A DNA stretch of 8,471 nt from DASZZV01 sp035544835. Its GTDB lineage: Bacteria > Acidobacteriota > Thermoanaerobaculia > Gp7-AA8. The translations under genes were made by a program, and so were the position numbers. Positions 6,491 through 8,471 of the stretch are shown one piece after another. The stretch lies in NCBI GenBank assembly GCA_035544835.1, contig DASZZV010000291.1, forward strand, positions 1 to 8,471. The letters run 5' to 3'. A model generated the notes under the pieces. It had not been told where the DNA came from and searched no databases. It was given only the letters and a program-made list of their open reading frames with translations. Position 1 is the stretch's first letter; each line of letters opens with the position of its first letter.

Positions 6491-7219
6491 ATGTTCCGAA
6501 GCATTCGCGTTGTCCTCACTCTATTCCTGGCCACGGCCATCGTCGCCCCTCTGGTGACACTGGTGGGATCGCTGCGCTCCACGAGTCCGCTCATCGATCG
6601 GCTGATCCGCCTCTGGGCTTCGAGCATCGTCCGCGCCGCTGGACTTCGCGTCGAGGCGACCGGCATGGAGAAGCTGAAGTCCGATCAGCGTTACATCTTC
6701 ATCTGCAACCACACCAGCTATCTGGACATCCCCTGCCTCCTGACCGTGGTACCGCAACCGCTGCGCTTCCTGGCGAAGAAGAGTCTGTTCCAGGTGCCGG
6801 TTTTTGGCTGGGGGCTGAAGGCGGCGGGCTTTATCCCGATCGACCGGAAGGATCGCAGCTCGGCAGTGAAGTCGTTCGACCTGGCGGCCGAGAGAATCCG
6901 AAAGGGGAACTCGATTCTGGTCTTCCCGGAAGAGGGGCGATCTGCTTCACAGGAAATGCGCCCCTTCAAGCGCGGAGCATTCCTGCTGGCGCTGAAGTCG
7001 GGGCTCCCGATCGTTCCGATGGTACTGGAAGGAACCTACGAGGCGCTCCCCGTGGGACGATTCAAAATCAAGCATGCGAAGATCCACGTCACCGTTTCTG
7101 ATCCGATCAACACCGCCGATCTCTCGATTCGACAGAAGGACGAGCTCATCGACGCGGCGCGGGGCGTGATCGAAGGGATGTTGAAGCGCCCGCTGGTCGA
7201 ATCGGCACAACCCTCATAA
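6491..7219 (+). CDS. plsC: 1-acyl-sn-glycerol-3-phosphate acyltransferase
   Basis: PlsC acylates lysophosphatidic acid at sn-2 to make phosphatidic acid, the precursor of membrane phospholipids, at the cytoplasmic face of the inner membrane. The 242-residue length is normal. An N-terminal hydrophobic anchor covers about residues 5-28. All four acyltransferase motifs are visible: NHTSYLD with His74 and Asp79 (HX4D), the GFIPIDR block (113-119), FPEEGRS (145-151) and LPIVPMVLEGT (172-182). The ATG at 6491 has no recognisable Shine-Dalgarno. It lies 13 nt after the stop of the upstream glycosyltransferase gene, so it may rely on coupled translation. mqnD follows after 9 nt. Other lysophospholipid acyltransferases share these motifs, so substrate specificity is inferred from the family. 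Confidence 0.93.
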   Translation: MFRSIRVVLTLFLATAIVAPLVTLVGSLRSTSPLIDRLIRLWASSIVRAAGLRVEATGMEKLKSDQRYIFICNHTSYLDIPCLLTVVPQPLRFLAKKSLFQVPVFGWGLKAAGFIPIDRKDRSSAVKSFDLAAERIRKGNSILVFPEEGRSASQEMRPFKRGAFLLALKSGLPIVPMVLEGTYEALPVGRFKIKHAKIHVTVSDPINTADLSIRQKDELIDAARGVIEGMLKRPLVESAQPS

Positions 7220-7228
7220 GGACTCTCC

Positions 7229-8059
7229 ATGACCACCACAATCACCCTTGCCCATTCCCCCGACGCTGACGATGCCTTCATGTTCTATGGGCTGGCGAAA
7301 AACAAGCTCGACACGGGAGACCTGAAGTTCATCCACGAGCTCAAAGACATTCAATCGCTGAACGTCGACGCCCTTGAAGAGCGGTACGACGTCACGGCCG
7401 TGTCATTTGGTATGTATCCACGAATCGCTGACCGCTACGCCCTGCTCTCCAGCGGGTCATCGATCGGCGACGGCTACGGCCCGATCGTCGTCAGCAGAAA
7501 TCCTATGACGGCGGCGGAGATGGCCAACCAGGTGGTCGCTGTGCCCGGCGAGAACACGTCGGCATACATCGCGCTGAAGCTCTTCTCCCCCTCCGTAAAG
7601 ACAAAGACCATGGACTTCAACGCCATTCAGGAAGCAGTGCGCGACAACGAGGTACCGGCCGGCTTACTCATTCACGAAGGGCAGCTCACTTATCACGAGG
7701 ACGGTCTGCACAAGGTCGTCGATCTCGGTGAATGGTGGAAGGGTGAGACCGGGCTTCCGCTTCCGATGGGCGGGAACGCCATCCGGCGGTCACTTGGCGA
7801 AGATGTGATGCGACGGGCTTCAGCGATCCTGAAGAAATCGATCGAGTACTCGCTCGAGCATCGAAGCGAGGCCCTCGACTACGCCATGCAGTACGGCCGG
7901 GCCCTGGACAAGGAGCGGGCTGACCGTTTCGTCGGAATGTGGGTCAACGAGCTGACGATCGATTACGGGGATCGCGGCCGCGAGGCCGTGCGTGAGTTTC
8001 TATCGCGGGCCGCGGCGGCGGGGCTGCTGCCTGAGGTGAAGAGTTACGATTTTTATTGA
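7229..8059 (+). CDS. mqnD: 1,4-dihydroxy-6-naphthoate synthase (MqnD), futalosine menaquinone pathway
   Basis: MqnD converts cyclic dehypoxanthine futalosine to 1,4-dihydroxy-6-naphthoate in the futalosine route to menaquinone. The 276-residue product has the periplasmic-binding-protein-like fold of the MqnA/MqnD family. Family features are the N-terminal AHSPDADDAFMFYGL, the VSFGMYPRIADRYALLSSG and GYGPIVVSR blocks, VPGENTSAY (105-113), and AGLLIHEGQLTY with His149. This last equals the catalytic histidine of the Thermus MqnD IIHE motif as I recall it. Next is VDLGEWW with TGLPLPMGG. These fit MqnD better than MqnA (chorismate dehydratase). A strong Shine-Dalgarno AAGGA (7218-7222) overlaps the plsC stop, with 6 nt to the ATG. 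No other mqn genes are in the window. It is the last gene of the presumed operon and is followed by a palindromic repeat array. Confidence 0.93.
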   Translation: MTTTITLAHSPDADDAFMFYGLAKNKLDTGDLKFIHELKDIQSLNVDALEERYDVTAVSFGMYPRIADRYALLSSGSSIGDGYGPIVVSRNPMTAAEMANQVVAVPGENTSAYIALKLFSPSVKTKTMDFNAIQEAVRDNEVPAGLLIHEGQLTYHEDGLHKVVDLGEWWKGETGLPLPMGGNAIRRSLGEDVMRRASAILKKSIEYSLEHRSEALDYAMQYGRALDKERADRFVGMWVNELTIDYGDRGREAVREFLSRAAAAGLLPEVKSYDFY

Positions 8060-8167
8060 GTCGGGGAACGTTGCTCTTTGCTCGTTGCTCTGGGTGAGGA
8101 AGCCGCCTCTGTGTCATCCCGAGCAAGGGACAGCGTGCGCGCTGCCACTGAGAAAAGAAACTGAGTG

Positions 8168-8293
8168 GTGTCATCCCGAGCCGCAGCGAGGGATCTGGGC
8201 GGGGGCCTTAGACCCTGGGCCATCGAAAATGTTTGCGAGCACCACGATGGAAGGGCCCCCGCCCAGATCCCTCGCTGCGGCTCGGGATGACAC
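8168..8293. repeat. 40-bp perfect inverted repeat with inner stem (copy 1)
   Basis: The arms 8168-8207 and 8254-8293 are exact reverse complements over 40 nt. Each includes the core CCCGAGCCGCAGCGAGGGAT. The 46-nt loop holds an additional stem, CCATCG (8220-8225) with CGATGG (8245-8250). It lies about 110 nt after the mqnD stop. The transcript could form a very strong hairpin, which might end or stabilise the operon mRNA, but there is no T-tract. The motif is one I recall as highly dispersed in Acidobacteriota and similar GC-rich genomes. Confidence 0.9.
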
Positions 8294-8377
8294 ATCAGGG
8301 AACCCGCGTAAATACAGGGAGTTTCTTAGAAGCAAGGGACAGCGTGCGCGCTGCCACTGAGAAAAGAAACTGGGTGG

Positions 8378-8471
8378 GTGTCATCCCGAGCCGCAGCGAG
8401 GGATCTGGGCGGGGGCCTTAGACCCTTGGCAATCGAAAATGTTTGCGAGCACCACGATGGAAGGGCCCCCG
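8378..8471. repeat. Inverted repeat copy 2, right arm cut by window end
   Basis: The left arm (8378-8417) is identical to the left arm of copy 1. Only the first eight bases of the right arm (8464-8471) are inside the window. In the loop, CCATCG of copy 1 is CAATCG here, which breaks one pair of the inner stem. Confidence 0.85.

Larger units (their letters stand above)
8122..8471. repeat. Tandem duplication, period 209-210 bp (second copy cut by window end)
   Basis: The sequence from AGCAAGGGACAGCGTGCGCG at 8122 recurs at 8331. The match extends through the poly-C stretch at 8256-8261 in copy 1, equivalent to 8466-8471 in copy 2. Over about 140 nt I see three substitutions and one inserted G, so the copies are about 97% alike. 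Copy 1 spans 8122-8330; copy 2 runs to the window edge, so the number of copies is unknown. A partial relative, GTGTCATCCCGAGC at 8111-8124, precedes copy 1. Open frames across the region are repeat-derived and are not credible genes. Confidence 0.9.

Noticed and set aside
8085..8421. Open frames over the terminal repeat array
   Set aside because: They consist of translated repeat (for example RSLAAARDDT) on both strands and have no ribosome binding site.
8122..8471. CRISPR array
   Set aside because: The repeats are about 140 nt, spaced by a 209-nt period with long inverted arms, unlike the 20-45 nt repeats and similar-length spacers of CRISPR.

Overview
The window is a GC-rich bacterial chromosome segment. 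It starts inside a 16S rRNA gene read on the minus strand (5' end near 309) and ends inside a repeat array. The 16S 5' domain, a futalosine-pathway menaquinone gene (mqnD), high GC and intergenic palindromic repeats that I recall as common in acidobacterial genomes suggest an Acidobacteriota-like bacterium. That placement is a reading by eye and is tentative.

Layout: (1) 1-309, 5' part of 16S rRNA (-), with its leader to the right (310 to about 788). The leader holds one clear boxA antitermination motif and two weaker ones. (2) 789-1095, a mirrored nest of palindromes between the rRNA leader and ispG. (3) ispG and lspA on the plus strand, overlapping by 4 nt. They cover the penultimate MEP-pathway enzyme and signal peptidase II. 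(4) 2865-2982, an inverted palindromic repeat between convergent genes. (5) A minus-strand pair, gntR (YtrA-type repressor) then a slipin/SPFH membrane protein. Their promoter has a perfect -35 box, and a 16-bp palindrome covers the -10 and the start of the transcript. The predicted transcript is leaderless or nearly so. (6) 4378-4475, another doublet of inverted palindromes that abuts that promoter. (7) scoB (-), beta subunit of a 3-oxoacid CoA-transferase, without its usual scoA partner beside it. (8) A plus-strand run of three closely spaced genes: a GT-C/GT87-like membrane glycosyltransferase, plsC (lysophosphatidate acyltransferase) and mqnD. (9) 8111-8471, a roughly 209-bp tandem duplication, each unit carrying a 40-bp perfect inverted repeat. 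The second copy is cut by the window end.

The coding content is mostly housekeeping: ribosome, isoprenoid precursor, lipoprotein maturation, phospholipid, menaquinone. The genes 5221-8059 look like a membrane or envelope operon. The most unusual layer is not coding. Four sequence-unrelated repeat families in 8.5 kb share one design, a short palindromic unit present as two inverted copies about 90-195 bp across. This resembles REPIN elements mobilised by a RAYT transposase. No transposase gene is present in the window.
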